A model generated the notes under the pieces. That model worked only from the letters and a program-made list of their open reading frames with translations, was not told the origin of the DNA and did no database searches. From the NCBI GenBank assembly GCA_025642075.2, contig JAODUO010001225.1, forward strand, positions 101,895 through 165,894: a stretch of DNA of 64,000 nucleotides, read 5' to 3'. The stretch is from Ridgeia piscesae. Its lineage: Eukaryota; Annelida; Polychaeta; Sabellida; Siboglinidae. The position numbers and the translations under genes are program-made. This document shows, piece by piece, positions 34,393 through 46,295 of this stretch (the first letter of the stretch is position 1; each line of letters opens with the position of its first letter).

Positions 34393-35499
34393 AGTCGTAG
34401 ATGATGTTGCGGTTCTTGTTGATTTCAGGATGGACTCAAACTCGGCGTAGGCGACGACGTTCACGGTGATCGGCAGAGCATCGCGGAAATGAATCTCGAT
34501 GCGCAGGTTGCTATTTTATACTAGATTGAAGCAGCCATGTCGCATGCGTCTGGCGTGAGATCCAGTAGGGAAAAAGGTGTAGCCATGACGGAAGTCGACG
34601 CGAGATAGTCGGTTTATCTTCTTCTCATTATTTTTTTAGCTTTCTAATTGATTACGAGTATTGTGTTATAACACTTACATTACCTTCAAAATCACCTTAC
34701 ACTCGACGAGACCCGTCGGATACGTGCTCATGTCGAGGATTTTGATGTGCGTTACCTGATTCAGTGTGGCCTTCTTTACAAACAAGATGGCGTTAACTAT
34801 CTTGATACTGAAATCGGGGTCGGTTCCACAGGTCTTGAGAGCGAATGCGTTCTAGCTGGGTAACAGTCGTATTTTGACATCGACGCCGCTGCCGTCTTTG
34901 AGAAAAGATCCACGTAGAGACGACCCATCAAATCGATCACGCAACTCCGAACGATCTTGTCTTGTCGAATCACGAAGCCAGTGTCTCCTGCGACGATCCT
35001 TACGAGTGGCCGTGTCCTTGTGCCACAGCTGACCTCGCCTTTCATGTCATCGTCGTCCGTAACTCAGCAGCGTCTCGATGTAGGCGCGGTACGGATGCGT
35101 GTTGGTCGACGGTGTCACGAGTGTTCCGTGTTGTATGCTTCCGCGGTGGTACTCCTGGGGTAGAGAGGTCGCTCAACATGTTCCCACCGTCATCCGCGAC
35201 GCGACATTTGGCTGCCGTTTTGATGTTCTGCCCCCACAAGACGTCGTTGGCTCTGTGTGCGCCGGTGTTCAGCGCATCTTTTCCAACGCCAAGGCACCTC
35301 TCTTGAAAGCGCTACAACGTAGACTTCCGAAGATACTTCCGAAGTCCGTGACCTCGTCGGTATCGTGCAACCACAACATAAGGAAGCGCATCTCCCGCTT
35401 GACGTGCGTAGTAATCGTTGTAACTCATCATTAGAACAGTCCCGTCCGTCGTCGCCGTAAATGAAGTGTCGCCCTCAATTTATCGAGTTCGAACGGCAT
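34393..35499 (-). pseudogene. Polinton jelly-roll capsid gene (F54H12.2-like), decayed
   Basis: About 1.1 kb on the minus strand. It starts near an ATG at 35,499 and passes, across frames, through TLVTPSTNTHPYRAYIETLL, VIDLMGRLYVDLF, DPDFSIKIVNAILFVKKA, LRIEIHFRDALP and VNVVAYAEFES. These boxes in this order match the Polinton capsid family known from F54H12.2-like proteins. Several frameshifts and stops show decay. I cannot tell from memory whether this family is the major or the minor capsid protein. The protease follows immediately. Confidence 0.7.
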
Positions 35500-35853
35500 G
35501 TTGTCTCCTCTATCGATATCTAGTGTCCCGAACTCTTTACATTAATTCACTATATAGTGATAGAAAAAGTAACAGTTTTGCCAAGGAAACGTCATAAGAA
35601 ACAAGGTCACAACATAATGTTATTCAAACACTATCTAGTTAATACAAAGGTTTGGTTTTGCATATACGAACACCTTAAAAGCTTAATTTTAATAATGAAT
35701 AAAAAGAAATACTGTAGCAAAACAACGTTATAGTCGCACAGATCGCAACAGACTGCCAAGTTGAACTGGGGTCTCCTTTAATACCTGTATCAACATTCAC
35801 CAGGTCTTGCTGGGTTGAGTGATGTTTGAAAAACACGCACACTGTCAGGAGAG

Positions 35854-37435
35854 CTATTTAATTTGGGATACCTGGCCTTGGACAAAGCATTTGCTTATCT
35901 GAGCCAGATCTCCTCTAACACACAGAGGGAGTTAGTTAGTTAGCAGTTTTACTCCCCAGTATCCACAAGTGCTAATCTTTGTAAATATTACTAAATAAGG
36001 CTTGCTTGGTCTCACATTGGCATTACTGACTATTCGCAGAAACCTTTCAGTTTTGTCTTGTTTGAGTACTGGCTAACACTCCTGGTGGAGTCAAACGGTC
36101 ACGGCTGGGTGCGCAAACTTCGCATGCTTGTTGTGTTATTAGTCGTGTATCAAAGCTTGTCTAAAATGTTGTGGTTCAGCAATCTTAATTGTTTGATACC
36201 TATATCAAATGTACTTATCATAATATTTATTACAAAATATTGGTTTTAATACATTAATAAGTATTTAAACACAAAATAAAAACTAATTTGAGGTGTTCAA
36301 ATACAGAAAACTACCCAAAGTGTAAAGTAATTGAAGATCATACCTGGCTTTGTTCGTCCCTTCCTTCCCTTCAGCAAATATTTCAGATCACTTTGCACCA
36401 CCATTGAGGCACTGACACAATAGCAGGCCTTAGCAGCTGCCATCTGGCAGGGCTGGTTAAAAAGAGGCAAGGTGCATGAAAACCAAGATCAAAAGACAAG
36501 CAGGTCACTGCAAAAGAGGCCTGTTATTTCCAATTACATCTGAGTGCACCTTGGTCACAGGTGACAGTTGACTAGTTGAGCTTAGCTTCTCTGGTATGCT
36601 CAATGCCATTATGGTGAATGACCACAGTGACTTCCAACATAATTATTTCTATTTGACAGAAAATATGTCTCGCGCGCGAAAACGAGGCTGGGGGCAGTTG
36701 GGGGCAGGAAGTCCATATTCTCCATGTCAACATAATATGACGTTGTTTTGTTTTTGGTTGTAATAATCGAACTCTTCCCAAATAGAGTGTTTCAGTTATA
36801 TTTTCCGAAGGATTATTACAAGCAGAAACAATGGAACACTTCGCCGGTGACAATGATCATGGAAATCATAAATTATAATCGATTAGTATGGTGGTTGCCA
36901 TGACATTAGCCGCAAGTCCTTGTGTTTGGCGATCTTGACAAATAATGAAGAGTGCCATTTCCCCCGCAGTACATCCTGTTTGGGGCAAACGTATACATGT
37001 GTTATGATTATGTGCATTGAGTCAACTTGTCAGATATAAGTTCTTATTGAAACCCCAATGAACAGCAATGTAAAATGCAAATCCCGTAAAAGATGCATTC
37101 GGCATAAAATCGTGTCTATTATCTGCACTACGTAAATCGCTATATGTCTATGATAGTGTGGTAAACTCAATATTAAATCGGACATTTAAGATAAGAAAGG
37201 TATAACACAAGATACTATGACATGAACTGATTTTCCTAGTATTCATCAGTCGGAAGCTACAACTCTCATCCATCGTAAGAATATTATTCTTGTGTCCAGT
37301 CCCCAATCAGCTCCAGTCGCGCGGAGTCTCGCCATGCAGGATACGTTGAATGAACATTACAGGCCCTATAAACTGGTTACAAAAGACTGGTGAATGTAAA
37401 ATTTAAATGACCATTTAATAATTATCATACCCAGC
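35854..37435 (+). repeat. dispersed repeat, copy 2 (pair at 2,200-2,895)
   Basis: Same orientation as copy 1. It carries two extra blocks absent from copy 1: about 215 bases at 36,177-36,391 (between gtggtt and tgcacc) and about 700 bases at 36,657-37,365. Neither block has a recognisable ORF. Confidence 0.8.
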
Positions 37436-37439
37436 TTAA

Positions 37440-37800
37440 CAGGCCTTCCTAGACGTGCTCACCAATCGCGTGAGTGGAAGCGGAAAGAACCGCGGCTTTT
37501 GAGTGAATCACTCGTCCGTCGTGACGTACATCCGGGAACACGAGGCCCTGACATTCTTCTTCGCCATCACTATGAGGACGGTCTCAGCATGGGTACGGTG
37601 AACGTGTGACGATCGATCGTTGACGCTGCAGGTCTATACAGATAAACGCTGATGTCCGGTAGAAGTGCGGTTTCGCTAAATCGGATGCGACGCACAGAGG
37701 CGCTACTTGACATCAAACGGGAAGTAAGAGAGTGATGTAGACTATTAAGACAGACGTCACACTATCGATCGTCCAAAGTCCAACGTGACACTTACGAAGA
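37440..37800 (+). repeat. Polinton-associated repeat, copy 3 of 3
   Basis: The plus strand encodes NRVSGSGKNRGF, then VVTYIREHEALTFFF and HYEDGLSMGTVNV with one stop and one frame change, parallel to the minus-strand peptide at 4063-4300. Downstream it merges into segmental-duplication copy 2. Confidence 0.6.
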
Positions 37801-37994
37801 GGAGGAATTACACGGCCGGAGGAATTCCTCCGCTTCGCTCCGCTCCGCGGTCCATTGCTCGGATCCTACTATACTACTTGAAGGCCCACCCTTCACATGA
37901 GTGAGTTGTTTTTGCAGGGGATTGTTAACCGTAATGGTTGGTTTTAATGTAGTGTCCAGCATTGTTGTATAGTGTTCTACTTGCTCAGCAAGTT

Positions 37995-37997
<3 letters not shown>

Positions 37998-38060
<63 letters not shown>
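37998..38060. repeat. (AAT)n tract, 3' tail of the LINE
   Basis: About 20 aat units exactly at the 3' end of the minus-strand LINE; microsatellite-like tails are common for this group. Confidence 0.9.
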
Positions 38061-38159
38061 CACTGACATTACAATAGGTGACAATTAACTCATCAAACAT
38101 CATACAAATACAATAGAAATACATTTGATACCGCAAATCATACCGTATTAATAGTATTT

Positions 38160-39590
38160 TTCACTGACAGTTGTATAAAGTCTACTGTATAAAGGAGTTA
38201 TACGACATCTATTCGTTCTAGTAACTGGTAACGGGTACACATTTTCTTGTCTAATATTATATTCGGTATGTCTTTTCAGGCAGCAGATAATTTGATCTGT
38301 GTGTGCTGACTTTAATTTTATCAAAATATTTTTGACAAATGCTGTCCCGTCTTACATTCAACGTATCCAGGTTAACACGTCTAAGTATATCCGCGTAACC
38401 CAATCAGGGAAAATACATTTTTAATGCCCTTTTTTGTATAACTTCAATATTGTCAAACAAATATTGGGGCAAGTTAAATACAGGACATGCATATTCCAGA
38501 ACTGGTCTCATCACACTAACATATACACTGACCAGATCTTTCTGTCTAATCCCTGCACGCTTTAACTGACATTACAGTTACAAGCGTTTACCAGCCTTTT
38601 TTCACAATATTATCCACGTGTTTGTTCCATGTCATATGCTGAGAAATGGTCACACCTAATAGTTTGGCATGACAAACTTGTGCTATATCCCTCCCATCAA
38701 TCTTTATATTCGGGATAGTGCTTCTGAAATTGCCATCTTGTGCAAAACTAATGATTATTTCTTTTGATTTTTCCGAATTAATGTTCATGTCATTCTGTCC
38801 TGTCCATCTTGCAGCAATATCAACCGACTCTTGTATAACAGATACATCATTTCTATCGCATATTTCAAATAACGTACTGTCATCTACATACTTATATAAT
38901 GGAACAGTCGTTCTTAAATCATTTATGTAAACAAGGAAACGTTTAGATCCAGACAATATCCCTTGTGGTACTCCCCCATTGGGATGACCAGAATGGGAGT
39001 ATTCATTTGCTATTTTCACTCGTTAATTGAGCTCTGTCTAATAGAAATGTTGCCATCCATCTTAAAATACGTGCGGGCAACCCATACGACTGTAGCTTAT
39101 CTAGCAACAAATGATGATTAATAAGAACAAACGCTTTGCTAAAGTCTAGCATTACAACTCTGACATAAGAATTCAATTTATCTGTCGCCTTATACCACAT
39201 ATGAACCAGTTCGACAAGAACGTCTGTTGTGGACGTTCCGCTAATTCCACCAAATTGCTTAGCATCAATTTCACCTTCAATTATTTTATCCACCCATTTA
39301 ATTATTATTGATTCAAGCACCTTGGCAGCTATTTGAGTTAGTGAAATTGGTCTAATATATTTTTCAATCGACACACGGAGGCTTGTTTTTTGGCAACGGT
39401 ATTGCATTGGCCATTTTCCATTCCATAGTACACCTTCTCTTAGTGAATTGTAAAAAATAGCAGTTAATGGAGGGGCGAGAACATTTGCATAATTTCCTAA
39501 CACCCATGTAGGCATGTTGTCAGGCGCAGTAGCCTTGTTGGCTTTAACACTCTCCAAGGTTTTAAAAGTAGTACACACGCTTATCATAAA
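38160..39590 (-). pseudogene. LINE reverse transcriptase
   Basis: Frame 39,587-39,003 carries KANKATAPDNMPTWVLGNY, RPISLTQIAAKVLESIII and VVMLDFSKAFVLINHHLLL (motif A). Frame 39,019-38,588 carries GGVPQGILSGSKRFLVYIND and YKYVDDSTLFEI (catalytic YVDD kept), then LLGVTISQHMTWNKHV. C-terminal sequence continues in broken frames to about 38,160. It would copy the element RNA at the nicked target if intact. Confidence 0.85.
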
Positions 39591-39724
39591 ATTGATCCGG
39601 CAATTCCTCGTTAACGTCGAACACCTTGTGACTCTTATTTAACCGAGGCAAATGGTCACTCACAGACACAAAGAAATCATTCATTGTATTGGCCAGTAAG
39701 CCACAATCACCGTCCGTTGTTTTG

Positions 39725-40265
39725 TTAGCTAGACCTTGCATGCATGATTCGCCATTTGTTTTTAAGTCCCATTATTATTTTCATATGCTTACACCAATCG
39801 TGGGATCCCGATTCATGCATTGCTGCAATTTGTGTTTGGTAAAAATTATACTTAAGTTTCGAAGCGGCTCGGTTGACCGTATTAGGCAATATTTTTGCTT
39901 GATTCAAATCACCACTCATGTGAGCTCGCTGTCTCTTACGAACTAAGTCTCTGAACCAGTCTGTGACCCATGGTTTATCAGCCGTTTGCCGTAACAATTT
40001 TAGTAGGAAAGCATATTTCCATCAGGTTGCAAATAACCGTTTGATAATATGAATACTGATCTGCACATGAATCAAGCCTAAATAGGGGTTCCCATTTGAT
40101 GGCTAATAAAGCCATATTGAATGTGGATTTTTCTTTTGGCCCACTACACCTTACGGTTAATCGTGTCACGCATCCAGTATCAACTGAGTTTTTCGCTTTA
40201 GGTTTAAGCGAAACCATGTTATGGTCCAATGACTCCAATTCGGAAATAGTAACATATTTGTCCAT
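39725..40265 (-). pseudogene. LINE linker between endonuclease and RT
   Basis: Frames at 40,265-39,978 and 39,997-39,725 include KPWVTDWFRDLVRKRQRAH and then HDWCKHMKIIMGLK, the connector commonly seen between endonuclease and RT in this group. Confidence 0.7.
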
Positions 40266-40759
40266 ATTTTGTCTAATATCGCCTGTCCACGTGTTACAAC
40301 GTTAACTATTTGGATAAATCTATAGTGGGTTTTCATAAAGTTATCCTGCAACTGGTTGAAATCGCCAGTTATGATCATACTACATTCTGGGTGTTTTCGC
40401 AATACAGTGTCAATGTTGGTGATTAAATGATCGCGTATTTTCAAATACTCCGTCTTTGGAGTATAATATAAACATGCTACCAGTATACATAATAATTTTC
40501 GAGGCGTTTTCTTTGGCATAACCTTAATCCACATTACTTCTAAATCATGAACCTCCATATCATTCAATCTCTTATACATTAAATCATTTATAATGTAGCA
40601 GGCTACACCACCGGCTCGTCCATGACCCCTATCGTTTCTCTCCAAGCAAAACCCTTGCATAGTAAGGCTACTTGAATCCATATAGTATTTAAACCATGTC
40701 TCATTAACACATACAATTGAAACATCATGTGTTGCTACAGTTGCATGCAATTCGTCCAC
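40166..40759 (-). pseudogene. LINE AP-endonuclease
   Basis: Minus frame with VSIVCVNETWFK, GRAGGVACYIINDLMYKRL and CSMIITGDFNQLQ (diagnostic GDFN). The frame ends at a stop before the final SDH-like box, and the rest continues in another frame. Confidence 0.85.
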
Positions 40760-40909
40760 TTTTCACTGTTCAAAGATCTGGCTTTAAATTAATTATGGAA
40801 GACAGATCCCATTTACGTATTTTGTCCGATGTTGGATTCGGAACACAAAACCGCGTTGAATTAGAGTTCTCGGTTTGTGTGTTCAGGGAAAGTTCCATGG
40901 CCACATTTC

Positions 40910-41203
40910 CTAACCACGGGAGTGTTGCTTTTCTTTATGTCCTCGTTCCCCGTACTGACGACACAACACTTTATCAGGGTGTCTGCAGGTGGCAGTGACG
41001 TGGTTCGTCTCACCGCATTTGGCACACTTGCCCATCGACTGACGAGTACGACATTTGACCACTGCCCACTTACCGTTAGGTACCACTCTTGCTTTCGGCA
41101 ATCGGTCGTGGTTCGTAGCGTTTGACACGTGTCGATGTTGTTTCTGATGCTGGCATTTGTTATGTTTCGGTGGCTGTTCTGGGAGAGACAGATTCAACAG
41201 CAA
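40910..41203 (-). pseudogene. LINE ORF1 fragment with zinc knuckle
   Basis: Contains KCAKCGETNHVTATCRH, a CX2CX4HX4C knuckle, followed by a second knuckle damaged at two ligands (CRQYGERGHKEKQH: Tyr for Cys and His for Cys). Such knuckles bind the element RNA. Confidence 0.75.
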
Positions 41204-41828
41204 TCTGCCAACTCCGCTCTCAGATAGATGCAGCCTGTCTTGTCACTCACCGTGTCACAAGTGACGTCTACTGGCGGCAGATGTACCGTTAGTACAGGTG
41301 ATCCGCAACAGTTATCACATGAACTGTTAGCCACTGGGCTAAAGTCGTTGTCCATGGTTGTTCAGGCGGAACCGGTGAAATTGGTTACATGTAAACTGGT
41401 GTTATTGCTTTTACCTATTGTTCGTTTACCTGGTAGAGTCACCCGTTGGGCGATAAAAGGCCCACATATCCAGATAAATATTAAAATACTTAAAATCTAT
41501 CACATCGGCTCAGCCGAATGGAATATGTCATATATACGTGTAATCGTAAGGTGATCAACACGTATATGATACTAAGACTCACTGTTAAGATCGACTAAAA
41601 CTGGCAGAAGGTATTTGAAACTGGCACTTCGTAAACACGTCTTACACTCTCGAGGATACGCTTGACTTGTCACATTAATATATGTTCTTATAATTATTTT
41701 TCAGAGGACTGTGCAATGCCAGTTGGTGTTTGTGCTGGTTTGTGAATATAAACTTTGTGGCAGTTGTGTGTATATAATATATGTCTTAGTTGTGGTGTTA
41801 TTGCATGTACTATTTATATTATCATACT

Positions 41829-42060
41829 TTAAAAAACAGAGTCCCGGTGCCCTCTTATCATACGCTCTGCATGCAGTGCAACACGCATCGCTAACGGTCA
41901 ACGGACGTTCGTCGAGGCGACAGCGCACGTACTCGTTCCGGTGATTGTCGCAACATTCGAAGGGGAGCCATTCGGACCTGTGTCGGAAGTAATGTTCTCG
42001 AGTACCGGGGTTATGTCCTCCGCCGTGACTCCGGTATAGTCTTCCTCGGGAAACCAAATG
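41829..42060 (-). other. candidate conserved Cys-rich coding patch (copy 2)
   Basis: Duplicate of 14,610-14,850. The minus frame (42,057-41,701) reads SEWLPFECCDNHRNEYVRCR and TVSDACCTACRAYDKRAPG. Not recognised. Very few differences from the other copy compared with flanking DNA. Confidence 0.25.
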
Positions 42061-42361
42061 GACGTTCTTTTTCGTCCTCGTCTTCTCGCCCTGCTACCAC
42101 CGTACGTTTTGGATAAATAGGGTCAACACTACTTAATGGATTAATCTATTGACCTATCCGTCACGTGATCAGTTGCTTAGCAAACAGTACGTTAAATGAT
42201 GACAAAAGGGCTGCCGAACTCGTGCGTTCAGTCGTATAGTTTGTTGAAATTCTGTTTTCAAAAGATCATATCTATTATAAAAAATAAGAGACAGTTGTTA
42301 ACGTAAGAAATGCGTGAAATAATGTGTGATCTAGGAGATTTACTCCGTCATGGTATGAATT

Positions 42362-42985
42362 TATAATTAGTCTGAAAGGTTAATTACTACGTCTTTGTTT
42401 AAACTAAAATGTATGTCATTGATTGTCATTCAGTTAGCTATCCAGGATATGTTAATTATATACATTCATCCAGTTGAAACAAACGCGATAGCGAACTACC
42501 GTACCGGAGTAACTTAATCTTGTAACACTTTAGGACACCTCATATAATTCATTATGCCACAAATATGTAATAAGCCAGGCATTTAATTATGCATCAGTTA
42601 TCTGCGGAAAATATGTGGGGACCTTCGCAATCCTAAAATGTGTTGTTTTTGTTTGAAGTTACCCCGTACCGATGTAACGTGTAACACTTTAGGACACCTC
42701 ATGTAAGTCATTAAACCACAAACTTATATCAGGCCGGGCAATTAATTATGCCATGATTAGAAATATGTGTGAACAAATTGGCATGAACAAAGTTTCGATC
42801 GGTTTAGAAACCCGTCCGTAATCTTGAATTGTGTTGATTTTGTTACAACTAGCCTCGGTCTCCCGTACGCTAAACAGTTTGTGGTAAACACCGGTAACAA
42901 TAGAACATCCAGACTTTATTTTGTTTACATCACGGGGAAAAGACGTTTTCTTATAAGTTAACTTTACAAATATATTGAAGATTGT
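42362..42985. other. copy-2-specific DNA with a diverged tandem pair
   Basis: Absent from copy 1. Two similar stretches, each with acactttaggacacctcat followed by a ccaggca/ccgggca word (about 42,525-42,600 and 42,680-42,755), form a tandem pair with a period near 155 bases. No ORF recognised. Confidence 0.5.
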
Positions 42986-42989
42986 CTCA

Positions 42990-43300
42990 GGGAGGTAGGG
43001 AGGGAGGGAGGGAGGAGGGAGGGAGGGAGGGAGGAGGGAGGGAGGGAGGGAGGAGGGAGGGAGGGAGGGAGGGAGGAGGGAGGGAGGGAGGGAGGGAGGA
43101 GAGGGAGGGAGGAGAGGGAGCGAGGAGAGGGAGGGAGGAGGGAGGGAGGGAGGGAGGGAGGGAGGGGAGGAGGAGGGAGGAGGGAGGGGGGAGGGAGGGA
43201 GGGGAGAGGAGGGAGGGAGGGAGGGAGGGAGGGAGGGAGGGAGGGAGGGAGAGAGGGAGGGAGGGAGGGAGGGAGGGAGGGAGGAGGGAGGGAGGGAGAG
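42990..43300. repeat. (GGGA)n microsatellite, copy 2
   Basis: Purine-only tract parallel to 15,147-15,487 but with a different internal pattern of slips. Confidence 0.95.
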
Positions 43301-43302
43301 AA

Positions 43303-43476
43303 GTAGAGGTAGAGGTAGAGGCAGAGGCAGAGGCAGAGGCAGAGGCAGAGGCAGAGGCAGAGGCAGAGGCAGAGGCAGAGGCAGAGGCAGAGGCAGAGGC
43401 AGAGGCAGAGGCAGAGGCAGAGGCAGAGGCAGAGGCAGAGGCAGAGGCAGAGGCAGAGGCAGAGGCAGAGGCAGAG
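43303..43476. repeat. (AGGCAG)n minisatellite
   Basis: About 28 hexamers, starting as aggtag and then aggcag; unique to copy 2. Its Glu-Ala, Leu-Pro and Leu-Cys frames are artefacts. It lies about 260 bases upstream of the first-exon ATG. Confidence 0.95.
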
Positions 43477-43734
43477 AGAGCCATATTTGGTATTCACCTA
43501 GAATGGTCATCATGATGCCAGTGACTACACAGACAACAACAAAGATTAGCAGTTAACATTCAATATGCAACCACGTATTCAAAATGCTTTTGTCCAGTGA
43601 GGCGAGTAGTTAGAAGTGGCGCCACATAACGGATAAATGTTGTAACCTGTAGTGACAATAGCGGCTTCAACATAAACTACAATGAGGAAGTAATGTGTGT
43701 TCGACTTGGAACTGGTTGAGAGTCGCTGTCAGTC

Positions 43735-43810
43735 ATGGCTTATAAGTTGTTGAACCTTACAGTTAGAACGACATGTCTCTTTATATGCATTGCATGGACA
43801 TCTCTTCCAG
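43735..43810 (+). CDS. first coding exon: signal peptide of a secreted or membrane protein
   Basis: The exon starts MAYKLLNLTVRTTCLFICIA and ends with SLP plus the first base of a codon, directly followed by a strong donor, gtaagt, at 43,811 (phase 1). A Lys/Arg N-region and a hydrophobic TTCLFICIAWTSL core make a standard signal peptide. The next phase-1 acceptor with a fitting domain on this strand is the IgV exon at 60,176, so these may form one gene with an intron of about 16.4 kb. The ATG is the first in the frame. No TATA box was identified. A copy at 16,865 lacks the donor. Confidence 0.55.
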
Positions 43811-43883
43811 GTAAGTGGACACATATTCATCTTCATTTTGTATCATTTTTAGGTAACTTTCATCAGAGTCACATTATAATGTA

Positions 43884-44173
43884 CGAAGTGTCTACTTTTA
43901 GATCTCAGTTCTAAAAATACGGCAATAGAGCTTATGTATATTAACATGCAGGTTTCGGGGAAACTTTTGGAACTGACAGCTACTAAAGATAAGGCTCACG
44001 TATAGAAATCATGCGCATGCGCTTATCGAATGCCGTACCTTAGATAAACGATGCTAAAAATACAGCTCACGTAACCGAAAATAAAAGCATATGCATGCGC
44101 AGTATGAATGCCGTACTTTTAGACTGGCGGCCTAAACTTACGCGTAGCCACTGCCATGAATGCCTATAATGTA
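43884..44173. mobile_element. 290-base insertion with 9-base direct repeats, inside the first intron
   Basis: Copy 1 has a single tataatgta (near 16,990); copy 2 has it on both sides of this block (43,875-43,883 and 44,165-44,173), a clean target-site duplication. The inserted DNA has repeated gcatgcgca words, no ORF and no obvious terminal inverted repeats. Class unknown. Confidence 0.7.
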
Positions 44174-44805
44174 GTCCCCCCATTTTTTCAGTTCAGAAAA
44201 ACACTTACAGGCCTATAGCGAGACTTATCACGTACTCCCCTCTCTTAAAAACTACATCAACTTCGGTCAAGTATCATTATTAGGAGCTCAGATATAAACT
44301 TCCGACTACCCAGTAGAAGATCACTAGATAACTTGCTTGGTAAGTTTTGTTGACCGCAGCCGCAACTTGATCTAAGACTAAGTCCAGTCAATACTCGTTC
44401 ATCATGCTGGGCTCTATCGTTTTGCACCCTTGTGTTGATATGTTAATAGGCAATAGCCATCAAGCACATTATAGATGATAACTTTTTGTTTGCCCTGTCA
44501 CTCCTTGGGTGGCATTCTGGTCGCCCTGGTGGATACGGAACGAGCGGATTCCTGCACTTTGTGTAATTTGATCCCATCTGAGTGATGACAAATTTCTTTG
44601 CCAAAAGGTGGTATTGGGAAGCCCTACACATGCATCCCTGTATGTCTTGTCACTCTTATGAATCAGGCAAGCAGTTATGGATCCAAAGTCTACCCTCCAT
44701 ATTTCCAGTGATTGGTAAATATAAAACATAATTTATAGTTGGTCTGGTGCTAATTCTAAAATAAACAGAGACCTTTATGTTATCTTAATTAAAGATTTTT
44801 TTTTC

Positions 44806-45126
44806 TGACCTAACCATGAAAACGACAACCAGCAACCGCCAAACTTCTTCTCACTTATCTTACATACATACACATAGATTATGATATAAAACCAAATCAC
44901 TTGCATTCCTCTAACGAAGAAAATTCACAAAACAGATCTCGACAGCAACTCAACCTATTCGGAGACACTGTCGCTGTAAAAGTTAGATTTACATAAAATA
45001 CCGTTAGGTGTAAATATTCTTCGTTAGCGGAATGCAAGTGATTTTATATCATAGTGTATGTATATATTGTAAGATAGGCAAGGAGAAGTTTGGCGGTTGG
45101 TGGTGGTCGTTTTCATGGTTAGGTCA
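44806..45126. mobile_element. MITE with ~110-base terminal inverted repeats
   Basis: The left end tgacctaaccatgaaaacga pairs with the right end tcgttttcatggttaggtca. Pairing continues through the ccgccaaacttcttctc and aatcacttgcattcc stretches to about 44,915 and from about 45,017. The spacer is about 100 bases. No ORF. Non-autonomous DNA element. Confidence 0.85.
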
Positions 45127-46290
45127 ATCCAACCCGGTGGTCTGGCATCCGCACTGTGTCTGTGACTGGACCATTGTTTCAGTTCTGGTTGATTCAAAGG
45201 GTAACAACAATATAACTTACTGATACTGCCTTTCACTGTACTGTTGCTACAAGCGTATGAGGGACAGTGTGGCATATTGCTGTAGCGATTTCGTTGTAAA
45301 CCGACGTAAGGCACTTTTAGCAAACCGCTTGGCTCTCTGTTATGACAGCTGAACTAGCAGACGGCTTTATGACGTATTACTTTTCCAAAGTGCAGATAGA
45401 AGCTGGGTTTTGATTGGTTGCATGGCCCAAGATGGGCCTGTTTATGGTGTCGTTATTTAGCCAGATTGTCCCACTTTAAGACCACTTTCTGAGGAAACCA
45501 CTAATGTGAAATATTTGATTGTAGATGCAAATGGTTAGTTTGTGTAAACTCTTTTAGGTGCATAACACAAAACCATTGCTTTTTGTTGCCCTTGAACATG
45601 ACATGTTAAAAAGCAGTCTTTTCAAACAACAAAATAGTAAACCATACAACATACCCATAGCCTAAGTTTTACCACAATGTGTCGTCATTCACCTAATAAT
45701 GCTAAGTAATGAAGTGTGGACATTTGGCTGGCAGTGGTTGAACCTATAGCGGTGTCCAAGGCTACTGTTTGGTCAGACTTACACCTGTCAACATCCATGG
45801 TGAACTGGCTATGCTGGTCTAGACCAACTGGGTTCAGGCAAAACAAATTGATCACAACACTATGGAAATTGCTGTAGGCAGGGTTAGAATTTATGCAAAA
45901 TATACGCAGCTTAGACAAAAAGTGCGGGCCAAAATACCCAACACAAAACGTGCAGGCCCTCAAAATTTGCAGATTTATGTTTGTACACCATGCAGCTTGG
46001 GAGGATATCAAGTATCCTGAATACAGGAAGATGATTGCTCATGCCAGGGACCACCTCTATCCTAGAAACGAGGTTTGGGTTTGTGCTAAAGACAATTTTC
46101 TCGTTGATGCTGAAATGGAGATGCATTTATATGGATGAAGCAAGCACAACAAAATATGATTGGTAACATCACTAACATGACATTATTAATAATAACTCAA
46201 CACTGACACAAATTGTTCCCCCAGCCTGGTTTTCCTTTTTCTAAGGCATTGATCAATCACTTTAGAAAATTCAGCAGGAATTAAAAAACC
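45127..46290. other. mostly unassigned DNA
   Basis: A plus-strand frame of 81 codons (45,893-46,138), containing VHHAAWEDIKYPEYRKMIAH and RNEVWVCAKDNFLVDAEME, looks protein-like but is not recognised. The stretch around 46,130-46,190 is the reverse complement of 59,965-60,025. Nothing else supportable. Confidence 0.35.
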
Positions 46291-46295
46291 CTCAC

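Larger units (their letters stand above)
37996..41671 (-). mobile_element. ~3.7-kb non-LTR retrotransposon inserted in duplication copy 2
   Basis: Copy 1 shows the empty site: cagcaagttt is followed within about 12 bases by acattaatat (14,440-14,452), whereas here the two are separated by 3.7 kb. Read on the minus strand it contains a zinc-knuckle ORF1 end, endonuclease, reverse transcriptase and a terminal (ATT)n tail (38,060-37,998). It belongs to the CR1/Jockey group by motif style. Many frameshifts make it inactive. Confidence 0.85.
37655..44715 (+). repeat. segmental duplication, copy 2
   Basis: Counterpart of 14,160-17,545, enlarged by a 3.7-kb LINE (37,996-41,671), about 600 bases at 42,362-42,966 and a 290-base insertion at 43,884-44,173. 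It contains the intact signal-peptide exon at 43,735. Confidence 0.85.
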
